The position numbers and the translations under genes are program-made. Positions 1 to 9,613 of a stretch of DNA of 40,589 nucleotides are shown here, piece after piece (the first letter of the stretch is position 1; each line of letters opens with the position of its first letter). Under the pieces are notes generated by a model. The model ran no database searches. It saw only the letters and a list, made by a program, of their open reading frames with translations, and was not told where the DNA came from. This DNA is from Gracilibacillus boraciitolerans JCM 21714 (GTDB taxonomy: Bacteria > Bacillota > Bacilli > Bacillales > Amphibacillaceae): assembly GCF_000521485.1 (NCBI RefSeq), contig NZ_BAVS01000030.1:1-40589 (forward strand), read 5' to 3'.

Positions 1-50
1 CTCCTTTATTTGAAAGTAAAGTAAGTATATAATGAGTGAAAGGAAAAAAA

Positions 51-77
51 TAGTACGCACTTTATTGATTGCTACTA
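51..77. promoter_or_regulatory. candidate HxlR operator (inverted repeat)
   Basis: TAGTACGCA (51-59) and TGCTACTA (70-77) form an imperfect inverted repeat just upstream of the HxlR-type regulator. A TATAAT-like hexamer lies at 28-33, but its -35 region is probably left of the window. HxlR regulators usually bind such dyads near their own promoter, so autoregulation is inferred. No binding evidence. Confidence 0.35.
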
Positions 78-97
78 TCAGAAAGGATAGTGTTCAT

Positions 98-439
98 ATG
101 AGTATGGCTGATTATAAAGAAAAGGGTAATATCCAAGAGACACCTTTTGGCTATACATTGAAAGTAATAGGAGGTAAATGGAAAATGCTTATAATTTACC
201 TTTTAGCGGAAAATCAACCCGTTCGTTTTAATGATATGAAAAGAAGAATAGGAACTATAACCTTTAAAATATTAAGTTCTCAACTTAAAGAATTGGAAGC
301 AGATGGAATAGTTCGAAGGAAAGAATATCCTCAAATTCCACCAAAAGTGGAGTACAGCCTCACACAAAAAGCAGAATCTTTATTACCCATTTTAGAACAG
401 TTATGTGAATGGGGAGAAAAAAACCGCAATAGTTTGTGA
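98..439 (+). CDS. HxlR-family winged-helix transcriptional regulator
   Basis: A 113-residue DNA-binding protein of typical HxlR length. The core [12 protein letters not shown] (helix leading to the recognition region), the [13 protein letters not shown]-type segment, and [30 protein letters not shown] (recognition helix and beta wing) are the family signature. The start at 98 is chosen over the in-frame ATG at 32 because an AGGAT site sits about nine bases upstream and the added N-terminus resembles no family member. HxlR proteins sense electrophiles or other stress cues and usually control a neighbouring oxidoreductase. No such target is present downstream, so it was probably left of the window or has been lost. 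Confidence 0.88.
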   Translation: MSMADYKEKGNIQETPFGYTLKVIGGKWKMLIIYLLAENQPVRFNDMKRRIGTITFKILSSQLKELEADGIVRRKEYPQIPPKVEYSLTQKAESLLPILEQLCEWGEKNRNSL

Positions 440-584
440 AAAGACAACTTAAACAGCTCTTCTTACCACATTGATCAAATCAGCTTTACTCAAATATGTA
501 CGTGCCTATTCAACACGATTGTTTAATACCGATTGTTTCCCAACACTCTTAGACAGCAAATACTATTAAGGAAAACATTCGAAA

Positions 585-1472
585 ATGAATAATAAGATTG
601 TACTTAACGAACTAAAAATTGAAAATATTCATAAACTAGCCAGGCATAAACGTCAAACCTTGGGCTTTGTAGGGGGGGAAACTCCAATTGCTAATAATAT
701 TTTTACAATAATTGAAAACTTAGACATTAAACTGCTGGAGTACCCAATCAAATCAGAGGACGGGAATCCAGCTTTTTCAGCTGCACTCATGTATTCCGAA
801 GAAGGTGGCGAAGAACTTGTTTTTATTGGTTTGAATACTGCCGATTATTTTGATAAACAGGTTTTTGCTCTTGCTCATGAGCTATATCATTTTTATACGA
901 AAACTGGATCTCACTTGAGTCGATTAGAAGATGAAGAACACAACTTAATTGAAGCACAGGCCAACCGATTTACAGCTGAATTCTTGTTACCAGAAAGCAT
1001 CCTGGAAAGCATCGTTCTTAGAGAATTCAAAACATCTTCGCTTCAAAAAGTGCACACCAAGACCATACTTCGTTTCATTGCAAGGCTTCAATGTACATGG
1101 TGGCTACCCTTTCGTTCATTGGTTAAGAGATTAAAGAAGATCAATGCAATTTCAGAGGAACAGTATACTGAACTTTATGCTACTGACGAACGTAATCTTA
1201 ATAGCGAATATGGTCGATTAGGCCAAGCCATTAACAAAGATATCTTTTCTAAGCTTAACACTACTACTTCAACAACTGATATCTCTCCAAAAGACATCGA
1301 GGTCATTATTCGTAACTTTGAAGATAATATTATAGAGGAAGATAAATTTACTGAGACATTAATCTTGTTTCATAAAAACCCTGATGACTTAGGATATGAG
1401 TTTACAATTTCGGATGAAGATATGGATGAATTTGAAGCCTTCTTTAAAGAGGAGAGAGACAATGATAGTTAA
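585..1472 (+). CDS. ImmA/IrrE-family zinc metallopeptidase (DUF955)
   Basis: A 295-residue cytoplasmic protein with the gluzincin motif HELYH at residues 98-102 and a third metal ligand in the EAQANRFTAEFLLP segment near residue 123, both diagnostic of ImmA/IrrE proteases. In the family these cleave XRE-type repressors or antitoxins. No HTH domain is present in this protein and no XRE gene precedes it. The 3' end overlaps the next gene by 11 bases, so the two are translationally coupled. A G7 tract at 672-678 gives FVGGETPI where the family pattern suggests GETPI, probably one extra Gly. Residues after about 145 form a family-specific extension of unknown role. Confidence 0.85.
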   Translation: MNNKIVLNELKIENIHKLARHKRQTLGFVGGETPIANNIFTIIENLDIKLLEYPIKSEDGNPAFSAALMYSEEGGEELVFIGLNTADYFDKQVFALAHELYHFYTKTGSHLSRLEDEEHNLIEAQANRFTAEFLLPESILESIVLREFKTSSLQKVHTKTILRFIARLQCTWWLPFRSLVKRLKKINAISEEQYTELYATDERNLNSEYGRLGQAINKDIFSKLNTTTSTTDISPKDIEVIIRNFEDNIIEEDKFTETLILFHKNPDDLGYEFTISDEDMDEFEAFFKEERDNDS

Positions 1473-2169
1473 CGTAACTTCCTCTAACCCTGGTTTAAAA
1501 AGTATCTTTAAGCATCCTGATCAAATGATAACAATGGATGCTAATTTTCTTATTCCTCCAGATAGAAGTAAACACGCAAAGTATAGTTTTCGTTTCCCTA
1601 AATTTAAAGAAGTGTGGCTAGACCCAATCTTTGAAGCATTCCCTAACTTAGCGATACACGAGGCCGTCTATGATGAGTTGGTTATACCGTCCGTTCAGTT
1701 TTATATTGATAGTCAAATTAATAGTACTCCACGTCGCTTAGTTGTTCATCAAGATGCGGCTTTAACTCCTGAAGAAAAAGTGTTAAGAGATTCCATTGAA
1801 GAGAAAATTTGTCCATTAACCAAGTATGAGCCACTACTAGATAATAAAGAGGATCGTGGTGAAGTAAAGTCCCTAGCTTTCATTGCTATAAAAGAATTAC
1901 TGTACTTTGCTGCTAATGATTCGAATGCTATTCAATTGGTTGAAAAGGCTGAAGAGTGGACTACGGGACTAGATAATGTATAAGCTATCAAAATGTATGA
2001 GCTTATTTATTATTTACACAAAATGGATTTCGGTGATAGAAAATCCTTGAGAATACTTTACAAATATCAATATTATCTAACTCCTTATGAAAAAAAGAAT
2101 AATCCAGAATGGGGACAATTTGTTGAGGGAATGAATATCCTCTATTCCTCTGTTTTGGATGAAGATTAA
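1462..2169 (+). pseudogene. PIN-like nuclease partner of ImmA, interrupted by an in-frame TAA
   Basis: The start ATG at 1462 overlaps the protease gene and follows a GAGGAGAG site. The N-terminal TMDANFLIPP strand with Asp, the acidic IHEAVYDEL helix, the EDRGEVKSLAFIAIKE segment and AANDSNA match the order of acidic residues in PIN ribonuclease domains. Residue assignment is by eye. Translation stops at TAA 1981-1983, but the same frame stays open from ATG 1993 to TAA 2169 and encodes a plausible tail (MYELIYYLHKMDFGDRKSL and onward), so a single nonsense change in a roughly 235-residue protein is the simplest reading. The product may be a 173-residue fragment. Paired with the protease it may form a toxin-antitoxin-like unit; that is inference. 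Confidence 0.6.
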
Positions 2170-2171
2170 CG

Positions 2172-2226
2172 AACCCACCAAGAAACCATCCAAAACCTAG
2201 ATGCTAACTCGGTGGGTTGCTAGTTT
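2172..2226 (+). terminator. likely terminator of the ImmA-PIN unit
   Basis: AACCCACC (2172-2179) pairs with GGTGGGTT (2211-2218), followed by GCTAGTTTT. It lies directly after the last stop of the unit. The loop is long, so efficiency is uncertain. Confidence 0.5.
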
Positions 2227-2291
2227 TCCGCTATTTTCTTTTCTTCCTATTTCTCGGACGTTTTGATATAGGTGCCAGTCCTCCAAAAACA

Positions 2292-2554
2292 TTATTGCAC
2301 GACACAGTATATGCGATTAACATACAAATGATGTATCAACAAAAAAAGCTATGGAATCAAGAAGCGAAAGAACGCCTAAAGGAAGTTTGGAAGAATTTTT
2401 AGAATTCCAAATGAAATATAAAGCAGACACAGTAAAAGAAGCTTTCCCCCCCACAGTAGATGGTAATGAAAAGGATGCTTTGTCAGACTATTACGAGTGG
2501 GAAAGTTTAGAAGAAGAAATTCAAGACTTAAAAGAAAAAGTGTATGGAGATTGA
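2292..2554 (+). pseudogene. remnant of HTH antitoxin-like gene (copy 1)
   Basis: This is the 3' third of the gene found at 26755-27506. Homology starts near the shared GCACGACAC and runs through MYQQKKLWNQE, LEFQMKYKADTVKEAF and DALSDYYEWESLEEE to the shared end KVYGD. One base is missing near 2389 (GTTTGG against GTTGTGG in the other copy), which puts a stop in the reading frame. A C7 tract at 2446-2452 stands where the other copy has C4, adding one Pro. The N-terminal half and promoter are absent, so it cannot make a functional protein. Confidence 0.75.
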
Positions 2555-2790
2555 AAGAAGGGAAAACACAAACAACACCTATCTGCATGGGGGGGAAACA
2601 ACCCTCACGATTCAGCAAACACGCCACCTGAAATACGAATCAAATCCGAACCACATCATCATCACTACATTCTAGGCGATTGGAATAAAAGGGAAGCTAA
2701 TTGTATGTATAACATTAGATGATGCATTTCAATTTGTTGCCTATTATATTCGAAGTGGGGGGGAAGAATATATACAAAAGAGAAGTAGAG
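2555..2790 (+). pseudogene. remnant of TumE-like (DUF6516) toxin gene (copy 1)
   Basis: About 270 bases corresponding to 27514-27790 are deleted, joining the start region directly to the 3' part with HLSAWG..NPHDS and the PHHHHYI histidine cluster typical of DUF6516/TumE proteins. G7 tracts at 2589-2595 and 2757-2763 replace shorter tracts in the second copy. Non-functional. Confidence 0.65.
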
Positions 2791-3448
2791 TATTAGATTG
2801 CCAAGCGATTCGATGCTCTATTTTTAAATGCAAGCAAACACTCATTACAAAAGCAACATGATCTAGCAGGATTTTGTAAAACAATGATCACCAATACATT
2901 ACATAATACATGATCATGTATTCATATATATAAATCGAAAACTTCCCCCCCGATTCTTGTTTTCATTTAACTAAAAACAGAAAGTGGAAGACAACAAGGG
3001 TCATCTACTCATCTGTCATCCCAGCGAAGACAATTGTATTTTCGGAGGGTCTTGCACCTATAACTGGCGCCTATAACTCATAAGTTTGATATATGCTCAA
3101 GTTCTCACATAAATACACCCAAAAAATAAAGCGCATGTATCATACTTCAATCAACAATACACACGCAATGCTTTCCTATACTTCTATCTGAATCCATCAC
3201 CGTACTTAATACGTACATGATTGTATATTTTGACTTCAATGATATTAGAACCTGAATTATTCATACTTCAAATTTAAGTCGTAGATAAAACCAAAATCTA
3301 ATGTTTTTCTATATCATCGAAAAAATTCATAGTAAATTAGAACACTTCGATGTGATTTTCAAGCAAGTGCTTGAGGAAAGTCAGTTTTTGGACAGACCGC
3401 TCCCTCGGTCTGACATTAACTTTTAAAAAAACAGGTATTAAGAGATGT
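2791..3448. other. intergenic stretch with end of duplicated block
   Basis: To about 3063 this is still the duplicated block shared with 28010-28284, including a C7 tract (2945-2951) and the dispersed motif ACAATTGTATTTT..GGAGGGTCT..CACCT. A hairpin CAGACCG/CGGTCTG lies at 3393-3412 between it and the IS1380 gene. No coding region is supported. Confidence 0.5.
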
Positions 3449-4769
3449 CTACTCTAGCTTTAGGTTCTGAATTCGCTGAAGCACTTTCCAAAAGAGTTCT
3501 TGGTACACGAAACTTGAAGATAGTTTAAAGTAAAGGGATCTTCCTGACTTTACTAATTTACTAGCAACTTTAATAATCCGTGTCCGTATTGTTTCGATTT
3601 GCATAGTCTTTTTGTTCTTCAGGAAAACAAAGCGTACGCAGCCAATTCGTTAGGTTATAAGCTAGCAGACTCAACATCATCTTTCCTTCATTCACTTGGA
3701 AGGAATGACTATTCATTTTATCTAAATAGAAGCCATTCTTGGCTTCCTTGATGTAGTTCTCCATTGTCCCTCTTTTTTGGTAAGCAAGGACGATGTCCTT
3801 GGGAGAAAAGGCATCCACTAAATTAGTCACAATGAACGAATGGTTAAAAAATAATTCACCTGCAGGGCGTACCGATTTTATAATCACTTTTCTAGGTTTA
3901 GACCATGATTTCGCTTGATAAAGGGTTTCTTCATAATAACATTCCGTTTTCGTTACATCGGAAGTCATTAATGATGGATGAAGTTCATCCGCAATTCGTT
4001 GTAGATTCGCATTTGCTTTGAGTCGAATAACGTAATAAACGGATTCTCTTTCGCACAAATCGTACAGAGCTGGGACGGCAAAGCCACTATCCCCCCCACG
4101 AACAAATGGTGTCGTTTCTGGGAATTTATTATTGTAATGTTCAACCAACGGTTGAATAAAATCAACAACACCGTTAGAAGTATAGACATTCCCAGGACGA
4201 AGCTTAGCTTTGATAAAGTCACCGGTTACTCCATCGAATACAACTAATGGGTGGAAACCAACTGTTCCGTAATGGGCATTGTAAGCCGCGGATTCTTGAT
4301 TTCCATAGGTATCTGAATGCGTAGAATCCAAATCAAATATGAGTGCCTTTGACTCTCTGAATTGATGTGCTTTGTCAATAAGTTCTTGGTTAGCTTGATT
4401 TAATTCCTCTATGGATTGGCTATCAAACCGTTTAAAAAAACGTGACAAACTAGGTTGGGAAGCTAACACATCCGTTCCAATGATTTGAGTAAATACAGGG
4501 TCTTTCGTTAGTTGATCAGCAGCGTCATCTTCGGAATAGCCAGCAATAATTTGATATATCTTCTGGCGAAGCAAGTTCTCATTTGAATGAAAATAGTAAA
4601 GTCTTTCATCTTTCAAATTTAAATGTTTAGCCAATATTTCTGAAAAGCTAATTTTCTCATCGAATTCTCTAAAGAAGAATTCACCTGTATCTGACGAAAG
4701 TTCTCCTCCATCATTTGATAGTTTAATTTTACGATTGAAATCAAGCGTTAGTTGCGGTAAAGTAGCCAT
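3449..4769 (-). pseudogene. IS1380-family transposase, C-terminal frameshift
   Basis: DDE transposase of about 440 residues. Signatures include LDFNRKIKLSNDGGELSSD at the N-terminus, FDLDSTHSDTYG with the first catalytic Asp, VRGGDSGFAVP with the second, and AYQKRGTMENYIKEAKNGF around the catalytic Glu. A C7 tract (4091-4097) gives VRGGDSGF where the family has VRGDSGF. The open frame ends at 3570, but a one-base shift near 3605 restores the expected tail (ETIRTRIIKVASKLVKSGR ... FWKVLQRIQ) to the stop at 3449. Start ATG at 4769 follows AAAGGAT. Element ends were not identified. Confidence 0.88.
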
Positions 4770-4780
4770 TATAAGAATCC

Positions 4781-4822
4781 TTTCTGATGGTTATTTCGTA
4801 GATGCTTTAACCTTATCAGAAA
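4781..4822. other. hairpin upstream of the IS1380 transposase
   Basis: TTTCTGATGGTT (4781-4792) pairs with AACCTTATCAGAAA (4809-4822) with a small bulge. It sits in the transposase 5' leader, where IS elements often carry a structure that blocks translation from read-through transcripts. That role is inferred. Confidence 0.5.
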
Positions 4823-4934
4823 CGGGTTCTTTTTTCATTTTTTAAGTGAATTACTATTTAACCAGAAAGCTTATTAGATAGACGTTAGTAGCCAATTAAA
4901 GATTTTCTATGAATAATTCAGGTAGAATTATAGC

Positions 4935-5951
4935 TTAAGACTCAGGTCGAGGTGAATTTTTTGTAATATTAATAAGATAGAAAACTAACGAAATGATAAA
5001 GATCGTAATTAAAAAACCGTTACTAGGGCTTACTATCCAACTTGTTAACGAACTTACCAATGCAAATATCGACAAATTGCTTAAGATAAGAAATAAAAGA
5101 GCATTTTCCCCTATTTTTCTCAGCCAAGAAATATCGTTAAAATGAAATTCCAACCATTTCACAATTAAGAAATACATATAAATAAAGAATGTGGATCCCA
5201 ATATCCAATAAATAGATGGAGGGAATCTTTCAGGTAATTGAAAATGATTAATGATTAAAAAAACAAGAAATATTAGTGTCCCAATCACAGATGAAATAAG
5301 TATTTTCCAATTAAAACGGATGGAATATCTAGCAAAGTAGATTCCTATTATGTAAAAAGGAAAATATTGAATAACAGGAAAAGTCGGAAACAAATCAGTA
5401 CCAATAAGCAAGCCAAGTTGAGGAGTATCAATCAAGCCATAATCCATTTTCGTGCTTATCAACAATAATCCGGTAATTATTAAGAAAATTGATGGTTTTT
5501 CGATCATCCACTTTATAAATGGAAATAGCAAGATACCCATAAATAATATCATGGAGAAAGATAATAAAAACTCTGACCACCCTGGAATTACTTCTAGCAA
5601 TAAAACAGGATAAATGGTTTTCCATGTTAAACTTTCATTAGCAACAAAAATTTGAAAAGCTATACCTGAAATATAAAATGCGAGTAAAGTCTTTATACTT
5701 GCTACAAGCATTCTTCTATACACATTCGCAAATGATTTACGATAATATACAAGCTGATTGACATATCCAAAACAGAAAATAAACCCTGAAAACGTAACCA
5801 AATTAAAGAATTGCGTTATTATTTCAACTGAGTCGAAAATGGCTGGATCACTAAAGAATTGCAGAACATGGGTATAGATCATTCCTATGACTAATAATCC
5901 CTTAAAATAGTCGATTGCATAATTCCTATTAATTGATATATCCTCCCCCAT
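4935..5951 (-). CDS. integral membrane acyltransferase-like protein
   Basis: A protein of about 338 residues, almost entirely hydrophobic, with roughly ten predicted membrane spans. The N-terminal NRNYAIDYFKGLLVIGMIYTH resembles the first span of acyltransferase-3/heparan N-acetyltransferase-type proteins, where a conserved basic/acidic pair and His take part in acyl transfer across the membrane. The start at 5951 is preferred to the ATG at 5993, because that one lies inside a perfect hairpin (5967-6000). No good ribosome site is seen before either. It follows the GH2 glycosidase on the same strand and may modify a related glycan; substrate unknown. Confidence 0.6.
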   Translation of the reverse strand: MGEDISINRNYAIDYFKGLLVIGMIYTHVLQFFSDPAIFDSVEIITQFFNLVTFSGFIFCFGYVNQLVYYRKSFANVYRRMLVASIKTLLAFYISGIAFQIFVANESLTWKTIYPVLLLEVIPGWSEFLLSFSMILFMGILLFPFIKWMIEKPSIFLIITGLLLISTKMDYGLIDTPQLGLLIGTDLFPTFPVIQYFPFYIIGIYFARYSIRFNWKILISSVIGTLIFLVFLIINHFQLPERFPPSIYWILGSTFFIYMYFLIVKWLEFHFNDISWLRKIGENALLFLILSNLSIFALVSSLTSWIVSPSNGFLITIFIISLVFYLINITKNSPRPES

Positions 5952-5966
5952 TGTTATGAATATTAA

Positions 5967-6000
5967 CGCAGGATTGTTCAGGTAACTGAACAATCCTGCG
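5967..6000 (-). terminator. perfect 15-bp hairpin after the GH2 gene
   Basis: CGCAGGATTGTTCAG (5967-5981), loop GTAA, CTGAACAATCCTGCG (5986-6000). It lies just past the glycosidase stop codon. No strong T-run follows, so it may stabilise or process the transcript instead of terminating it. Confidence 0.55.
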
Positions 6001-6015
6001 AAACTTCCCTATGCA

Positions 6016-7774
6016 TCATTTACTTCTTTTAATTTTTCCATGGACTTTAGGTTCTCTGTTTTCATATAATAATCCATTTACTTCCTGTTGTACATCCGTT
6101 ATTTGTGTGTAACAATATCCGCAAATATAAGGAATTTCTTTTATCGCATTAGTAATTTCGCGATATCGTCTGATAAATTCATCCTCTGAATTTACTTGAT
6201 TACCATAACCCCCCCAACCTCTGTTATCATTAAAAGCGATCCCGCCATATTCAGTTAGAATTACTGGCTGGCCTTTATACTCATATCCTTGTGCGAATGC
6301 ATATTTAGATTTGTTATGTGGATGGAGATTATTTAGTATTCTATCTTTATCCTGATAACGTGCTATAAATGCATCAGCAAATTCTTCATAATCATGCAGC
6401 GAAATAATATCGGATACCGTATGCTCCCAACCATCATTTACAATAATCGGTCTTTGCGAATCTATTGCTTTTGATAAATGATAAATAGCTTCAGTAAATG
6501 CTTGCTGTTTATTGTCTGTCAAAATCCTCGGCACACCCCCCACGATTCATTAAATGGGACCCAAGTAATAAGTGATGGATGATTATAACGTTGTCTCATA
6601 ATATCTAACCATTCTTTCGTGAAGTTTTCTATTGCTTCATCCGAAAACTCATAGGTTGCTGCCATTTCTGACCAAACGAGTAATCCCTTTTTATCACACC
6701 AATACATAAATCGATCATCTTCAATTTTTTGATGTTTACGAACACCGTTGAATCCCATTGCTAATGTTTTATCGATATCCGATAATATAGCTTCATCTGA
6801 CGGCGGAGTTAACATCGTGTCTTGCCAATATCCTTGATCTAACAATAATTTTTGATAAATCGGTGAATTATTAAGCAACACTTGCCCATTTTTAATAGAT
6901 ATTTTACGCATACCAAAATACGACTTAACTTCGTCTTTTAAACGATCATTGACATACAGTTGAAAGGTAACATCGTATAGATTAGGATGTTTCGGTGACC
7001 ATAATTTAAGTTTCCATTCATGAATTTCTGCTAATAAATCTATATTTAGCTTCAATAAATTACGATCCGGATAAATAGAAGTCTTCTTTACAGAACTACC
7101 ATCAAACGTAATAATGGTATCAAGCCGCCAGTTTTTATCAACATCACCTGCTAAGCTATATTCAAACGAAACGGAATTTGTATCAACATCTGGATCTATC
7201 TTCACAGAATCTATAAACTCCGCAGGAAGAAATTCCAACCAAATTGTCTGCCAGATTCCAGTATTTTGTACATACCAGCAACCATAATTTTCTTCCCGCC
7301 ACCTTTGTTTTCCACGAGGCTGATAACAACTATTACTATCCTCGATTTTTATAACAATTTCGTTTTGTTTATCTACATCCACAGCATTGGTAATTTCAAA
7401 CGAAAAAGCAGCATTTCCTCCGCGATGTTCACCAATATAGGAACCATTAATCCATACCTGTGTTAGATAATCAGCTGCTTGAAATCTTAATATAACCTTT
7501 TTATTACGTGACCGTCTTGGAATCTCAAATGTTCTTTTATACCATATATGAGGATGAAATATTTCATCTCCAATCCCACTTGCCTTTGTTTCATAAGTAA
7601 AGGGAACTTGAATTTTTTGATCGAAGGAGGCTGATAAAACCATCCTTGAGTCTGTCCTATATTTTTATCATCAAAAGCAAATTCCCATATGCCGTTCAAA
7701 TTAATCCAATCTTCCCTCTGATATTGAGGGCGTGGATATTCAGTGCGCTGATAGTTCGTCATGTTTTCTGTCAT
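6016..7774 (-). pseudogene. glycoside hydrolase family 2 (beta-galactosidase/glucuronidase-like), two frameshifts
   Basis: About 586 residues when reassembled. An N-terminal sugar-binding jelly roll (EYPRPQYQREDWINLNGIWEFAFDD, WYKRTFEIP, VWINGSYIGEHRGG), an Ig-like middle, then the TIM barrel with acid/base Glu in WVPFNESWG and nucleophile Glu in VILTEYGGIA. Hydrolysis of beta-linked galactosides or glucuronides is expected; no signal peptide, so intracellular. Breaks: an indel near 7635 after GWFYQPPS, and a C6 tract (6536-6541) two bases too long where WGVPRILTDN should read through. A C7 tract (6209-6215) adds one Gly (GWGGYGN). Start 7774 follows AAAGGA, 16 bases after the permease stop, so it is in the transporter operon. 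Confidence 0.82.
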
Positions 7775-7790
7775 TTCAGTCCATCCTTTC

Positions 7791-8651
7791 CTATCCTTTT
7801 ATTCCGGTAAAACTTATACCTCTTACAATTTGTTTTTCAAAAATAAAGAATGCAATAATAACTGGAATTGAAGCTACAGCATTTGCTGTCATTGGTAACA
7901 CATATGCTTGAGTATATGCTGAATTAAAAACCGGAATTCCGACTGGTAGCGTATATAGTGTTTCTGATAAAGTAGATAAATATGGCCAAAGAAAGTTATT
8001 CCATGAACCGATAAATGTGAAAATACAAATTGCAGCCATTGCTGGTTTAGCTAACGGTAATACAATTTTGTAATATAATTTAAAATAGGAGCAACCATCC
8101 ATTATTGCACTTTCAATAAGTTCCTTTGGAACACCATCATAAAAGCTCTTTAAGATAATTACTCCTAGTGGTGAAGCGATCATTGGCAATATTAAACCTG
8201 CATAAGTATCAATCATATCCATGCTTTTAACAATTTGATATAATGGAATTATGGTAGCCTCACCAGGAATCATTAATCCTATCAAAAAGAAAAGAAAAAT
8301 GGACTTTCTAAAGCGGAATTTCATCTTCGAAATCGCAAAAGCTGCCAGAGAGGTAATGATCAATGTCAAAATTGTCGTAATTACTGCTACAATAAAACTA
8401 TTAAACAACCATCTTATTATCAGACTTTCCGCTATTAAATTCCAATAATTAAACAACGTAAATGGCGGGATAAACCATTCCAATGGCTGATTAGTGGTAA
8501 AACCATTGGGCTTGACCGAAACAAATAACATCCAAATAATCGGGACAATAAAAACGATGGACATGAAAAATCCTATGAATACTTTGATTCCATGATAGGG
8601 ATCTCGATTTCTTTCCAACAATTTTGTTTTATTTACCTTTTTGTTTGCCAC
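7791..8651 (-). CDS. carbohydrate ABC transporter permease (MalG type)
   Basis: A 286-residue inner-membrane subunit with about six spans. The EAA loop that docks with the ATPase is visible as ESAIMDGCSYFKLYYKIVLPLAKPA, and the C-terminus VRGISFTGIKG is the classical ending of MalG-like permeases. The start is GTG at 8651, sharing one base with the stop codon of the other permease (TAGTGG), a sign of tight coupling. No ATPase gene is present. These CUT1 systems usually share a multi-sugar ATPase encoded elsewhere. Confidence 0.93.
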   Translation of the reverse strand: MANKKVNKTKLLERNRDPYHGIKVFIGFFMSIVFIVPIIWMLFVSVKPNGFTTNQPLEWFIPPFTLFNYWNLIAESLIIRWLFNSFIVAVITTILTLIITSLAAFAISKMKFRFRKSIFLFFLIGLMIPGEATIIPLYQIVKSMDMIDTYAGLILPMIASPLGVIILKSFYDGVPKELIESAIMDGCSYFKLYYKIVLPLAKPAMAAICIFTFIGSWNNFLWPYLSTLSETLYTLPVGIPVFNSAYTQAYVLPMTANAVASIPVIIAFFIFEKQIVRGISFTGIKG

Positions 8652-9527
8652 TATTCTCCCCCCATTCTCTGATGCTTAAGCTGAATTATAGAAAGCGCTA
8701 ACAATATGACGAATAATGCGTATGACATTGTTGCAGCGTATCCTAAATTATTTTGTGTAAAACCAACCTCATAAATATATTGAATTAATGGTCTAGTTGC
8801 CCCACTCGGACCACCGCCTGTAATCAGTAAAATCTGCGCAAACACTTTATATGATGCTAATATCTGCAGCAAAATAATCACTCGACCAATTGGTATCAGT
8901 TGTGGTAATGTAATAAAACGAAACTGATCCCAACGTGAAGCCCCCATCAATTTCACTTGCTTCATATAGTGAGTCAGGTATATCTTGTAAGCTGGCAAGA
9001 AATAAGATCATATTAAAACCAACCGTCCACCAAAGAGTAACCACAATAATCGTTACCCAAGCTAGAATATTATCTCTTAACCAAAATGGTTCAGCATCCA
9101 CACCGAATGATTGAATAATTGTATTTACAAAACCGTTATACGGTTGCAACATAAATACTGCGATAAACGATATTACCGCTACTGACAGTATACTTGGAAG
9201 GAAAAATGCACTTCTAAAGAATCGCTGAAATCTTGTCTTAAGATTTGCCAAAAGTGCTAAGTATAACGCCAATAGTACCATTGATGGTGTGGTTAAAATA
9301 ACAAACAATGTTGTATTCTTCAAAGTCTGCCAGAATTGTTTATCCGTAAACATTTTTTGATAATTTTCCATACCAACGAAATCTAATTTTCGAATTAACG
9401 TCCAATCAAATAAACTCATTTCTAATCCTTTGAATATTGGAAAAATAGTAAAGATAAAATAAGCAATAAAAAACGGTAGTAAAAACGGAATCGCTCTCAG
9501 CTCATTTACCCATGCATTCTTCTTCAT
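8651..9527 (-). pseudogene. carbohydrate ABC transporter permease (MalF type), one frameshift
   Basis: About 292 residues when joined. It begins MKKNAWVNELRAIPFLLPFF, with six spans and the EAA loop SLYEASEIDGASRWDQFRFITLPQL. The frame breaks inside that loop because the tract at 8941-8945 has five C where four would read DGASRW. The two halves otherwise overlap seamlessly, so this is a single-base gain in an otherwise well-kept gene. A C6 tract at 8658-8663 lies in the last codons (RMGGE). Partner of the MalG-type permease and the upstream binding protein. Confidence 0.85.
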
Positions 9528-9559
9528 CTCGATTCGTTAACTCCTTTCTGAAAAAGGGT

Positions 9560-9606
9560 AAAAAAGTGGATATCTTAATGATTAACTTAGTGACACCCAC
9601 TTTTTT
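9560..9606 (-). terminator. intercistronic hairpin after the binding-protein gene
   Basis: AAAAAAGTGG (9560-9569) pairs with CCACTTTTTT (9597-9606), directly after the binding-protein stop and before the MalF-type permease. Partial terminators here are common and raise binding protein over permease levels. The placement supports that role. Confidence 0.55.
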
Positions 9607-9613
9607 AGAACAT

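Noticed and set aside
2376-2627. 83-codon minus-strand frame
   Set aside because: Antisense to the antitoxin-like remnant, and created by the same DNA; no support.
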